Assembly (NCBI GenBank): GCA_937127435.1
Contig: CAKZLZ010000060.1
Coordinates: 1 to 64,000, forward strand
Length of the DNA stretch: 64,000 nucleotides
Origin: an uncultured Verrucomicrobiota bacterium
Lineage (GTDB): Bacteria > Verrucomicrobiota > Kiritimatiellia > SS1-B-03-39 > UBA6053
Direction of reading: 5' to 3'
Of this stretch, positions 7,910 to 15,979 are shown piece by piece; the first letter of the stretch is position 1, and the number at the start of each line of letters is the position of its first letter. The position numbers and the translations under genes are program-made. The notes under the pieces were generated by a model. The model was not told where the DNA came from. It ran no database searches and worked only from the letters and a program-made list of their open reading frames with translations.

Positions 7910-8656
7910 ATGAAAATAAAACTTTTACATCTATCGAAGTTCACCTTCTGTATGGGACTTGCTAGTGTGCTGGCATTGCCAGCCACGGCTGATGTTTTGC
8001 TTGGTTGGGAAACGGGGCTTGGGTTTGTGTCACCTAATAATGATGAAGAAAATTGGTATTGGGCCGTCGACGCTACGGCTAGTGATTCCAATCTCGAATT
8101 GACTTCTGCTTCATTAACTCCTGGAGAAGGGATTCTAAGTCACCCCGGGGGGGGGGATGATTGGAACACTACAAAACTTCGTTTTTTTAACTCGGAGTCC
8201 TATACCGCAGGAAATGGGACCATAGGGGTTGCAAAGACGGAAGGCGATTACTTTGAATTTACCCTGACACCTGATGCAGGGTACAAGGTTTCGGTTGATT
8301 CTCTGACCATATTTGGCAGTACTAGTTCTGGTGCAGTAACCTTAGAATTATTTTCAGACCATAACGGCGACAACTTCGCCACAAGTTTGGATATTAAATC
8401 AACGACTGACGCAGATACTGACATTGTGTGGGATATTCCTGCTTTGACCCCCCATCAAAATCTTACCTCAGCGGTTACCTTTAGATTATATGGTTACTCG
8501 ACGAGTGCCCCTAATGGTCACACCGTGAATATAGGAACCCGCGTGGGACCTGAAATTATTCTCAGTGGTACAGTTGCCGTCATCCCCGAGCCTTCATCTC
8601 TCCTCCTGCTGGGTATTGCGGGTGGGCTTGTGATGCTGTTCCGCCGTCGTGGATGA
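7910..8656 (+). CDS. PEP-CTERM sorting domain protein
   Basis: A 248-residue exported protein. The signal peptide covers residues 1-27 (cleavage after ATA), and the C-terminus is a textbook PEP-CTERM tail: IPEPSS, a hydrophobic helix, then FRRRG. The middle is a beta-rich domain with the pattern of a carbohydrate-binding or jelly-roll module (DYFEFTLTPDAGYKVSVDSL near 107-126, typical of secreted marine PVC proteins). The N-terminal ~18 codons and the upstream ~200 bp are duplicated around 8770-9020, where a deleted copy survives. TGAGG lies ~9 bp before the ATG. Confidence 0.85.
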   Translation: MKIKLLHLSKFTFCMGLASVLALPATADVLLGWETGLGFVSPNNDEENWYWAVDATASDSNLELTSASLTPGEGILSHPGGGDDWNTTKLRFFNSESYTAGNGTIGVAKTEGDYFEFTLTPDAGYKVSVDSLTIFGSTSSGAVTLELFSDHNGDNFATSLDIKSTTDADTDIVWDIPALTPHQNLTSAVTFRLYGYSTSAPNGHTVNIGTRVGPEIILSGTVAVIPEPSSLLLLGIAGGLVMLFRRRG

Positions 8657-8769
8657 AAGGCTGTTCAGCGGTCGAATCATTTTGATGGCGGGGGGGTGAC
8701 CGAGAAGAACCGTCCTCATTTTAGGATCGGTCCCTGTGGATTCCATCCTGTGGCCATTCGAGGGGGTTG

Positions 8770-8959
8770 GGTAGGACGGGTTTATTTTGTCGATATCACG
8801 AAATGAATGATGGATATCAAGCAATGTGGCTAATAATATGAATGTTACTCGTGTAGTATATCATATAATGAATATACAAAAGAATGAAGATCTGCAGTGA
8901 AAGCGTATGCGGGAACGTTCTTTAAAGATATGAAGGAAACAAATTAAGAGGTCCTACTT
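8770..8959 (+). promoter_or_regulatory. Second copy of the AraC-type operator/promoter, upstream of the 8960 mini-gene
   Basis: TATCACG (8794) and TATCAAG (8815) are 21 bp apart, followed 49 bp later by a perfect TATAAT at 8864. The region aligns with 7715-7909 over most of its length (for example ATATCACGAAATGAA, GGATATCAAG, GTGTAG-TATCATATAA), so it is a diverged duplicate of the AraC/PEP-CTERM intergenic region. It is placed to drive the 8960 mini-gene and the sulfatase cluster behind it. The remainder of 8657-8769 shows no gene. Confidence 0.6.
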
Positions 8960-9046
8960 ATGAAGACAGAATTTTTACTTCCATCGAAGTTCACACTATT
9001 TATTGGACCTGCCTTGATTCTGGTCCGTCCACGGCGTCGCGCATGA
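8960..9046 (+). pseudogene. 28-codon remnant of a PEP-CTERM gene, overlapping the next gene
   Basis: The ATG at 8960 follows AGAGG at good spacing and opens a 28-residue frame. Its start (MKTEFLLPSKFT) matches the start of the 7910 protein (MKIKLLHLSKFT), and its end (LVRPRRRA) resembles the basic tail of PEP-CTERM proteins. The whole middle is gone, as expected from an internal deletion. Its stop codon overlaps the ATG of the downstream gene (ATGA at 9043), so it may now work as a translated leader that couples to that gene, which has no ribosome binding site of its own. Confidence 0.6.
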
Positions 9047-10740
9047 AAATTGAAATCCCGTTTGTAAATTCTAAATGTAAAAACGTAAACGCTTGGCATA
9101 CTGGGGCGCAAACCTTGCTCCTATTGTTGGCGGTGGGCATCTGTGGCACGGCAAGGCCGGAACAGGTCCGGCTCGAGGTGGGTAATACCGTCTATGTATT
9201 GGAAGGGAACAGCTTCCGTACCGGAGTCTCAACCGACGGGGTGGGGTATGTGGTATCGAAGGATGACATAAGCGTTTTGCGGGTGGAACCGGAACCGGCC
9301 ACCGAGAAAGGGCATTTGATTCACGGTGCTCAACTGAATCCCCAGGTCGGGGAAAGCCAAGGGTATGACCAGCGTACGGATGCGGTGGGGGTAAAGGCCT
9401 ATGATGCGGCAAAGACTGCGAAATTTCCCCTCCGCATGTCGCCGGGGGATATACTGGTGAAGGCGGTTTCTTCGGTGGATATTCCTTATGGAAAGGGTGA
9501 ATTCCGCAGTGGCATTTTTGATGAATTTTCCGCCCTGATCGTAGTCAGCGAAACCCCGGACATGAAAGGAAGTCTGTTTGCCCCGGCGGTGATTGGCTGG
9601 TCGGACCGGGAACAACCAAAATTTCATGGGGTGGATTTGGATCAACTGGTCGCTTCTCTCCCGGCTTACGACACATCCATGATCCCCGCGGGAGAACGTC
9701 CGGATGTTGAAGATATAATTAAGCGCATCAATCAGTTTAACCCTCTCTATATGCAAAACTCCGGCACCTCGCCCGGGGCCGGATACCAGACCTTTTGTAT
9801 TCGGAACTGGCCTGAGGCCGATACGGGAAATTACGGGCTCAAATTGGTGGACCTGACCGATGCCGCCGGGTTGTTGTTGATTTCAGATTTGGCCACCCCC
9901 GAACAAAAACGGCGGCTGGCCATTGGCTTTATCTCCTGCGGCATTCAATGGCTGGATCCTGCAAAAGGTTTGGGTACGCAGCGTGGAGCCAACGGGGGAC
10001 ACCTGCAATGGTTCCAGTCAGCCGCCCTGTTCGCGCAATATGCCCGGGGGCTCCCCGTCGCTGACGTCTGGAATCACTTGCCCGGAAACTGGGCACAGGC
10101 CTTTGAGATTACAGACGAAGCCATGGAAACGTATTTTACCCCGCACCGGGATTTCAAAAAACCTTTTGCCTGGTATGTGCGGGAAATCACGGAAGTGAAG
10201 GGCAATAAAATCACCTTTCAAACCCAGCGTCTCCCGGGGAAGGCCGACCTGACCGGGCAACCGATGATCCGTCTCCGGGATGGCGCGCAGGCCCAGGTGA
10301 CCGGACCGAAAAGACGTAAAGGGGCTGGAAAAACCACTTCCGTGGAAATTGCGGGGCAACCGCAGGATCCTTTTGCTCCCGGAGATGAAATCTATTTCGG
10401 ACCGCAATACCCCATGGTGGCAGGGAATGTGGACTGGGCGGTTTTGCGGGCCGGGAAGGTATATCCGGATGCCGTCGAAAGTTTTGCCGCCCGTAAAAAT
10501 ACGCCGTATCGGGGGCTGAACAAATGGTCCGGCGGGATTCTGACTTCCGCCGCTCTGGGGATTCTGCCGGAAGAATTTTCCGCAACCCGAAAGTATGTGG
10601 CCGCCTGCAATACAGGGGAGGCACCCGAAGGGAGCACGGAAAAATTCGAAACCCACCATGCTGGTGCCTTTGTGAAAAGCTTCTGGGATGCGCACTGGAG
10701 CCGCATCCGCAGCATCCCCGCCCGCCCCGAAACTCCGTGA
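9043..10740 (+). CDS. Secreted protein of unknown family in a sulfatase cluster
   Basis: 565 residues with an N-terminal signal-like segment (TLLLLLAVGICGTA, ~29-42). No domain is recognised. Residues ~50-230 are beta-rich and repeatedly mention processed-looking segments such as GNTVYVLEGNSF. Residues ~240-400 contain helical stretches reminiscent of the alpha-helical domains of polysaccharide lyases or hydrolases (GIQWLDP, GGHLQWFQSAALFAQYARG). This is only an impression. The ATG overlaps the mini-gene stop and lacks a Shine-Dalgarno. It is 46 bp from the first sulfatase and is probably the first main gene of a four-gene operon. A role in sulfated-glycan recognition or cleavage is inferred from context. 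Confidence 0.75.
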   Translation: MKIEIPFVNSKCKNVNAWHTGAQTLLLLLAVGICGTARPEQVRLEVGNTVYVLEGNSFRTGVSTDGVGYVVSKDDISVLRVEPEPATEKGHLIHGAQLNPQVGESQGYDQRTDAVGVKAYDAAKTAKFPLRMSPGDILVKAVSSVDIPYGKGEFRSGIFDEFSALIVVSETPDMKGSLFAPAVIGWSDREQPKFHGVDLDQLVASLPAYDTSMIPAGERPDVEDIIKRINQFNPLYMQNSGTSPGAGYQTFCIRNWPEADTGNYGLKLVDLTDAAGLLLISDLATPEQKRRLAIGFISCGIQWLDPAKGLGTQRGANGGHLQWFQSAALFAQYARGLPVADVWNHLPGNWAQAFEITDEAMETYFTPHRDFKKPFAWYVREITEVKGNKITFQTQRLPGKADLTGQPMIRLRDGAQAQVTGPKRRKGAGKTTSVEIAGQPQDPFAPGDEIYFGPQYPMVAGNVDWAVLRAGKVYPDAVESFAARKNTPYRGLNKWSGGILTSAALGILPEEFSATRKYVAACNTGEAPEGSTEKFETHHAGAFVKSFWDAHWSRIRSIPARPETP

Positions 10741-10786
10741 ACAAAATTCCGAATAAACCCTCAACCCCATCCCACTAGATTCCCTT

Positions 10787-12160
10787 ATGAATAACCCCGC
10801 CGCGAGTGACCGCCCGAATATCGTTTTTATTAATACAGATCAGCAAAGTTCCCAGATGATGAGCTGTGCGGGCAACCGCTATTTGAAAACGCCCGCCATG
10901 GACCGGTTGGCGGAGGAGGGGATTTGTTTTAAACGGGCCTACACCACGAACCCGGTTTGTGTACCCGCCCGTTTTTCATTTTTTACCGGACGTATGCCAT
11001 CAGAATTGAATATCCGGACAAACAAACATGGAATGGCGCTTGAGAAAATCCCTGAAAACATTCTGCAAAATACGGCAGGTCAGCTATTAAAAAATGCGGG
11101 ATACCGGGTGGCGTATGGCGGCAAAACCCATCTTCCGGGAGATATGAGCCCCGAGACGATGGGCTGCGAAAATATCAGTGCGGATAAACGGGATGAACTT
11201 GCGCAGGTGAGTGCCGACTGGATTCGGGATCAGGGTGCCAAAGGGGATCAGCCTTTCTTTCTTTCGATCTGCATGGTGAACCCCCACGACATCTGTTTTA
11301 TGGGGATGCGTGATTTTATCCGCGAAACCCGGGGGGATGCCCCCGATCTCAATTTCAATGAAAGGTGGTTGCTGGGGGATGATTCGGTCGAAATGAGCGA
11401 GCTGAACCGGGCACTTTCCCTTCCGGAAGGCATGAGTGAAGAAGCGTTTTTTGCCAACCACTGTCCGCCGCTTCCCCCCAATCATCAGCCGCAGGAGGAT
11501 GAGCCGGAGGCTGTCAGAATGCAGATGGGGACCGAAGGGTTCCGTCACTACATTCGGGAAAACTGGGGTGAGAAAACCTGGCGCCTGCACCGTTGGGCCT
11601 ACGGCCGGTTGACGGAGCGGGTGGATGAGCAGGTGGGTGTGGTTCTGAAGGCAATCGATGATGCGGGATTGACGGAGAACACTCTGGTGATTTTCACCTC
11701 GGATCACGGCGACCATTCCGGTTCCCATAAACTGGATCAGAAAGTGATTCCTTATGAAGAGGCGGCCCGGATTCCGTTGCTGATGCGTTGGCCGGCCCGG
11801 ATTGCGGCGGGGCAGGTTGAAACAAAAATACCGGTGTCCAATGGGCTGGACCTGGTGCCGACTTTTTGTGATGTGGCGGAGTGTGTCGTTCCCGCGGATC
11901 TCAAAGGACAGAGTTTGATGCCGCTGGCCACGGGGAATCAAACTTCTCCATCCCGCGAGGCCATTCCTATGGAGTGGGAAAACGGACGGGGAATTGTATA
12001 CGGGGATATGAAATATCTCTTATACGATGAAGGGGGCAGCCGTGAGCAGTTGATGGATCTGGCTGGCGATCCCTACGAAACCAAAAACCATGTAAATGAT
12101 CCTGATTTACAGGAGGAACTTGCAAAGAGCCGGAAAGTTTTTGATCGGATGTTTGCTTAA
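10787..12160 (+). CDS. Sulfatase (type I, formylglycine-dependent)
   Basis: A 457-residue alkaline-phosphatase-fold sulfatase. It has the N-terminal metal-site motif NIVFINTDQQ and the activation motif C-V-P-A-R with Cys58, which the formylglycine-generating enzyme would oxidise. The Ala replaces the more usual Ser. GGKTHLPG, FTSDHGDHSG (metal ligands, near residue 303) and the C-terminal MDLAGDPYETKNH complete the pattern. No signal peptide is visible, so desulfation should be cytoplasmic unless exported by an unseen route. It probably removes sulfate from oligosaccharides taken up by the cell. No formylglycine-generating enzyme lies in the window. Confidence 0.92.
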   Translation: MNNPAASDRPNIVFINTDQQSSQMMSCAGNRYLKTPAMDRLAEEGICFKRAYTTNPVCVPARFSFFTGRMPSELNIRTNKHGMALEKIPENILQNTAGQLLKNAGYRVAYGGKTHLPGDMSPETMGCENISADKRDELAQVSADWIRDQGAKGDQPFFLSICMVNPHDICFMGMRDFIRETRGDAPDLNFNERWLLGDDSVEMSELNRALSLPEGMSEEAFFANHCPPLPPNHQPQEDEPEAVRMQMGTEGFRHYIRENWGEKTWRLHRWAYGRLTERVDEQVGVVLKAIDDAGLTENTLVIFTSDHGDHSGSHKLDQKVIPYEEAARIPLLMRWPARIAAGQVETKIPVSNGLDLVPTFCDVAECVVPADLKGQSLMPLATGNQTSPSREAIPMEWENGRGIVYGDMKYLLYDEGGSREQLMDLAGDPYETKNHVNDPDLQEELAKSRKVFDRMFA

Positions 12161-12219
12161 TGAATACAATCCTGAACTTTTTTCGAATCTATGTTAACCA
12201 CTGAATAGAGAAGTACCTT

Positions 12220-14019
12220 ATGCGCACCATTCATATTTGTCTTACGTGTATTTTATTGGGAACTGCGGTTCAGGCCGCAGACTTAAGGCTGGGGTTTCTC
12301 TTTCAAGACCACATGGTGATGCAAAGGGAAATTTCCGCTCCGGTCTGGGGATGGGCTGATCCGGGACAACAGGTCACCGTTTCTTTTGCAGGCGAAACTC
12401 AAACGGCCACCGCAGACAAGGACGGCTACTGGATCGCCATGTTTAAAGGGCTTAAAGCTTCCGATGTTGGACGTGTACTCAGGGTGACTGACGGCGACCA
12501 ACAGATTGAACGAAAGGATGTGTTGGTGGGCGAAGTCTGGTTCAGTGCCGGCCAGTCGAATATGGCGCGTTCGGTGGGGATGGACTGCAAAACTTTTCCG
12601 GTGGTGGCGGCCCGGATCGGGGAAACGGATTTTCCGGATGTGCGTTATATCCGCTTTGGAGGCACCCCCAGTCGGGAACCTTTGAAAGATCGTACGGATG
12701 CCGGAGTCAGTTGGAAAGCCATGTCTGATGAAACGTTTTTAAACAGCGAAGCCATTCCGTTTTTCTTCGGACGCCAATTGAATGAAGACCTGGATGTTCC
12801 GATCGGGCTGGTGCAGGTTGGGGTCAGTGGCACCACCCAAACCGCCTGGGCGTCAAAAGAAGTGTTGGACCGGATGCACGAGGACGGGATCAGCAAAAGT
12901 TTCGAGGAGTGGACTGGAAAAAGAGCCAATCTTGAAACCCCGAAAAAAAATGAACCCAGCGTGCTTTTTAACAGTCAGATTTATCCTTTTGCTCCGTTCG
13001 GAATGCGGGGACTGATTTGGCATCAGGGTGAAGCGGGCCCCCAGGAACAGCATGCGGAACGGATGGTGGAAATGCTGAAGTCCTGGCGGCAGTTGTTCGG
13101 GCACGATTTCATTTATCTATGGGGAGGGATGACCCGTAACGCCAGTAAATCCCCCCCTTTGGTCCCGGAGGCGCAAGGGAAGTTTTACCGGCACATGCGC
13201 AACCGTCAATTTATGGATGCCCAGAAACTTTTCGGCTATGACAGTACCTCCGCATTTGTCGATTTTTACGATCTCGGAAATGGTTATGGGCATTGGGGGC
13301 AAAAAGACATTGCCGGCATGCGCTTCGCCAAAGCGGCTTTGACCCTGGCATATGGGCAGCCACAGAACTTTGCAGGGCCTCAGAAAATTGACGCAAGTAT
13401 CGTTCCCGGGAAAGCGACAGTGTCCTTCACCCATGTGGGGGAGGGGCTTGCTTATCAACCTTCCCTCAATGGCATCAGTGGGTTTGTTTTTTATGATGGC
13501 AAGCAGGCCCGCTGGATTGAACCGCGGATTGAAAGCCCGGACACGCTGGTGTTTGAAGACCCGGCCATCACCCCCCGGACCGGAATATTTTATGGATGGG
13601 GAGGGAATCCGCATGAGACGCTGTTTAATTCGGAAGGGCTTCCGTCTTCTTCCTTCATGGTGGGGAAAAGCAAACAACCTGGAGGTGATGAGGGTTCCGT
13701 GGTATTATTGGACATTGTGAAGGGCCATAAAAAGGCAACCCTGAATGTGCTTCACGTCCGTCGTCATGTGGTGACCTGTGCGATTCTTCCCCGGAAGCTC
13801 AACGAGAACACGACCCTGCGCTTCTATCTGCCGGAAGAGTGGAGTGGCGTTGCGGTGGAACTCGATGGCGAAAAAGTGAAGACCGGTCCGGTAACCAGGG
13901 ATGAGCAGGGGCGCCGTTTCATGGAGTTTGAAGCTGAAGCCAACCGCTGGAGTTATATGCTTTATGATCCGGCCAGAGAAGCGGAAGCGCGCGAAGAAGT
14001 GGACTTTTCGCGTTCATAG
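12220..14019 (+). CDS. Sialate O-acetylesterase family protein (SGNH fold)
   Basis: 599 residues with a signal peptide (residues ~1-19, ending VQA). An N-terminal beta domain (~20-100) precedes the SASA esterase block I, EVWFSAGQSNM, whose Ser113 is the nucleophile. Further blocks include VGVSGTTQTAW and GLIWHQGEAG. A C-terminal beta domain follows. Members remove O-acetyl groups from glycans. In this setting it would deacetylate a sulfated or acetylated polysaccharide in the periplasm. It is the only enzyme of the cluster with a clear signal peptide apart from the unknown 9043 protein. Confidence 0.88.
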   Translation: MRTIHICLTCILLGTAVQAADLRLGFLFQDHMVMQREISAPVWGWADPGQQVTVSFAGETQTATADKDGYWIAMFKGLKASDVGRVLRVTDGDQQIERKDVLVGEVWFSAGQSNMARSVGMDCKTFPVVAARIGETDFPDVRYIRFGGTPSREPLKDRTDAGVSWKAMSDETFLNSEAIPFFFGRQLNEDLDVPIGLVQVGVSGTTQTAWASKEVLDRMHEDGISKSFEEWTGKRANLETPKKNEPSVLFNSQIYPFAPFGMRGLIWHQGEAGPQEQHAERMVEMLKSWRQLFGHDFIYLWGGMTRNASKSPPLVPEAQGKFYRHMRNRQFMDAQKLFGYDSTSAFVDFYDLGNGYGHWGQKDIAGMRFAKAALTLAYGQPQNFAGPQKIDASIVPGKATVSFTHVGEGLAYQPSLNGISGFVFYDGKQARWIEPRIESPDTLVFEDPAITPRTGIFYGWGGNPHETLFNSEGLPSSSFMVGKSKQPGGDEGSVVLLDIVKGHKKATLNVLHVRRHVVTCAILPRKLNENTTLRFYLPEEWSGVAVELDGEKVKTGPVTRDEQGRRFMEFEAEANRWSYMLYDPAREAEAREEVDFSRS

Positions 14020-14039
14020 AAAAACAAGGAATTAGAATT

Positions 14040-15425
14040 ATGCGCATCATCTACTTCGACATTGACAGTTTGCGGCCGGATCATTTGGGCTGCTATGGAT
14101 ACAGTCGGCCCACCAGCCCGAACATCGACCGTATCGCGGAGGAGGGGGCGAGGTTTAATCACTGCTATTGTGCCAGCTCCCCCTGTCTGCCTTCGCGTAC
14201 GGCCTGGACTTCCGGCCGTTTCGGCATCCGGAACGGGGTGGTATCCAATCACAGTGAGGGGGCGCAGTTTCACTTGCGTTGCAATCACTACGGGGGAGCA
14301 ATGGAAGACACCATGCTGTTGCCCCGGCAGCTCCGCCGTCTGGGTGTGCACACCGCAAGTGTGTCCACTTTTGCAGACCGGCATGCGGCCTATTATTTTA
14401 TGTGTGGATTTACGGATTTTCATACTCCCAATTTAAAATGCGGGGCGGAAACTGCGGAAGAGGTTACCGAAGCGGCGCTGAACTGGCTTGAGCACAATAC
14501 CCATCACGAACACAGTTTTCTGCATATCAATTATTGGGATGTTCACCGCCGCTATGAAGTGGATCAAAAGTGGCACGACCTGCTCGATTCGGCTCCGGTG
14601 GAGCAGACCTGGCCGGATGCGGAAGCGATTGATGACCACTATCGAAATGTCACCGGACCGTTTTCTGCCACCGGACAATTTAAAGACAACATCAGTATTT
14701 CGCCTTTGATGCCGGGTAAAATTTCAACCCGTGAGGAGTTTGAACATATGGTCACCGGTTATGACGCGACCATTGCCTGTGTGGACCACCACGTAGGGCG
14801 GATCCGTCAGTGGCTGGAGGAACGGGGACTGATGGAGGATACGGCCATCATTGTTAGCGGTGATCATGGTGACGCTTTCGGAGAACACGGCATCTACAGT
14901 GATCATGTATGTGCGGACGAATGTATTCATAAAATCCCCCTGGTGATCTCATGGCCAGGGGTGACGAAACCGGGGCATGTGAGTGATGAATTTCTGTATA
15001 ATTTGGATATTGGGCCGACGCTTTGTGATTTGTTTGAGGGAGAAGCTCCCAGCGACTGGGATGGCGCATCTTTCCGGAAAAACATGGAAGGCGAGCCCGG
15101 CCTGGACCGTGATTATTTGGTCTGGGACCACGGACTTTATACTGCGCAGCGCGCGGTGCGTACCAAAACCCATCTGATGATCCGCACCTATGACCAAGGC
15201 GACTTTTCCCACTTTGCCGAGGTGGAACTCTACGATATGATTGCGGATCCTTATCAAACCAAAAATTTAGCAAAGGAATTGCCGGAGGTGGTGGAACATT
15301 GCGACCGGCTTCTCGGGGAATGGATTGCGGAACAGCAGGCACGGGGCGACAGGATTCCTGATCCGCTGGCACTGATTGTGGAAAAAAGAAATGCCGCCGG
15401 CGTCGCGGTGAAGCCGCTCTCCTGA
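14040..15425 (+). CDS. Sulfatase (type I, formylglycine-dependent)
   Basis: 461 residues. The motif S-P-C-L-P-S-R gives Cys49 as the formylglycine precursor. The N-terminus IIYFDIDSLRPDHLGCYGY carries the Asp pair for Ca binding, and VSGDHGDAFGEHG (near residue 277) carries further ligands. A YDMIADPYQTKNLA tail is typical. There is no signal peptide. AAGGA lies upstream of the ATG, and the gene starts 20 bp after the esterase. It is clearly a different subfamily from the 10787 sulfatase, so the two enzymes probably desulfate different positions. Confidence 0.92.
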   Translation: MRIIYFDIDSLRPDHLGCYGYSRPTSPNIDRIAEEGARFNHCYCASSPCLPSRTAWTSGRFGIRNGVVSNHSEGAQFHLRCNHYGGAMEDTMLLPRQLRRLGVHTASVSTFADRHAAYYFMCGFTDFHTPNLKCGAETAEEVTEAALNWLEHNTHHEHSFLHINYWDVHRRYEVDQKWHDLLDSAPVEQTWPDAEAIDDHYRNVTGPFSATGQFKDNISISPLMPGKISTREEFEHMVTGYDATIACVDHHVGRIRQWLEERGLMEDTAIIVSGDHGDAFGEHGIYSDHVCADECIHKIPLVISWPGVTKPGHVSDEFLYNLDIGPTLCDLFEGEAPSDWDGASFRKNMEGEPGLDRDYLVWDHGLYTAQRAVRTKTHLMIRTYDQGDFSHFAEVELYDMIADPYQTKNLAKELPEVVEHCDRLLGEWIAEQQARGDRIPDPLALIVEKRNAAGVAVKPLS

Positions 15426-15563
15426 TTGTATGATCTGATCTGTATTTTAAAATATTTCATAAATTTAAGTTCTGACATTATGTAGTTTATGTATTTGTTA
15501 TGCAAACCTGCAAAACCGTTCATAATAAAAATGGTTCCGCACTTTTGCTTACGCTTTTGGTTG

Positions 15564-15835
15564 TTAATGATTTTTCTGGGGATTGGTTTTTTGTTTCCGA
15601 CCTGGAAAACCTCCACGGTGGCCGAGATCACACTTTCATTTTTTTCGGGGTCGAATTCAGTCAACTGACCCAAACTCCCGTGATGGATCCCTTGCGGGAA
15701 ACCCTGTATGGCAAGCTGGTGCTTGGATCCGGATTCCGGGGCTCGGATTTTGTTTGTTATGCTTTGGGATGTTTCATCGGAGTCATAGGGGAAGGATTGG
15801 CAACAAAGATTCAAGGGGTGAAGCCGCAGGGGTAA
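15564..15835 (+). pseudogene. Frameshifted 3' half of a second DUF2809 gene
   Basis: From TTAATGATTTTTCTGGGG onward this DNA matches 5528-5757 at about 85 percent by eye, in the same orientation. One base is missing in the run ACACTTTCATTTTTTTC relative to ACACTTACATTTTCTTTC, which shifts the frame. The downstream part still reads FFGVEFSQL and GSGFRGSDFVCYALG. The 5' half of the gene is absent. The flanks 15426-15563 and 15836-15979 show no gene. Confidence 0.85.
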
Positions 15836-15979
15836 TTCGTGAGGTGGGAAACATGGGCTGTGATTTGAATGTGTTGGACTTAACTTGCGAGATGTAATGG
15901 CTGACTTCGGTGACGACCTCTGTGAAATTCTTGACCGGAATGTTAAAATGTACAGTCCCTTTTCCCTAGGACATTGAAA

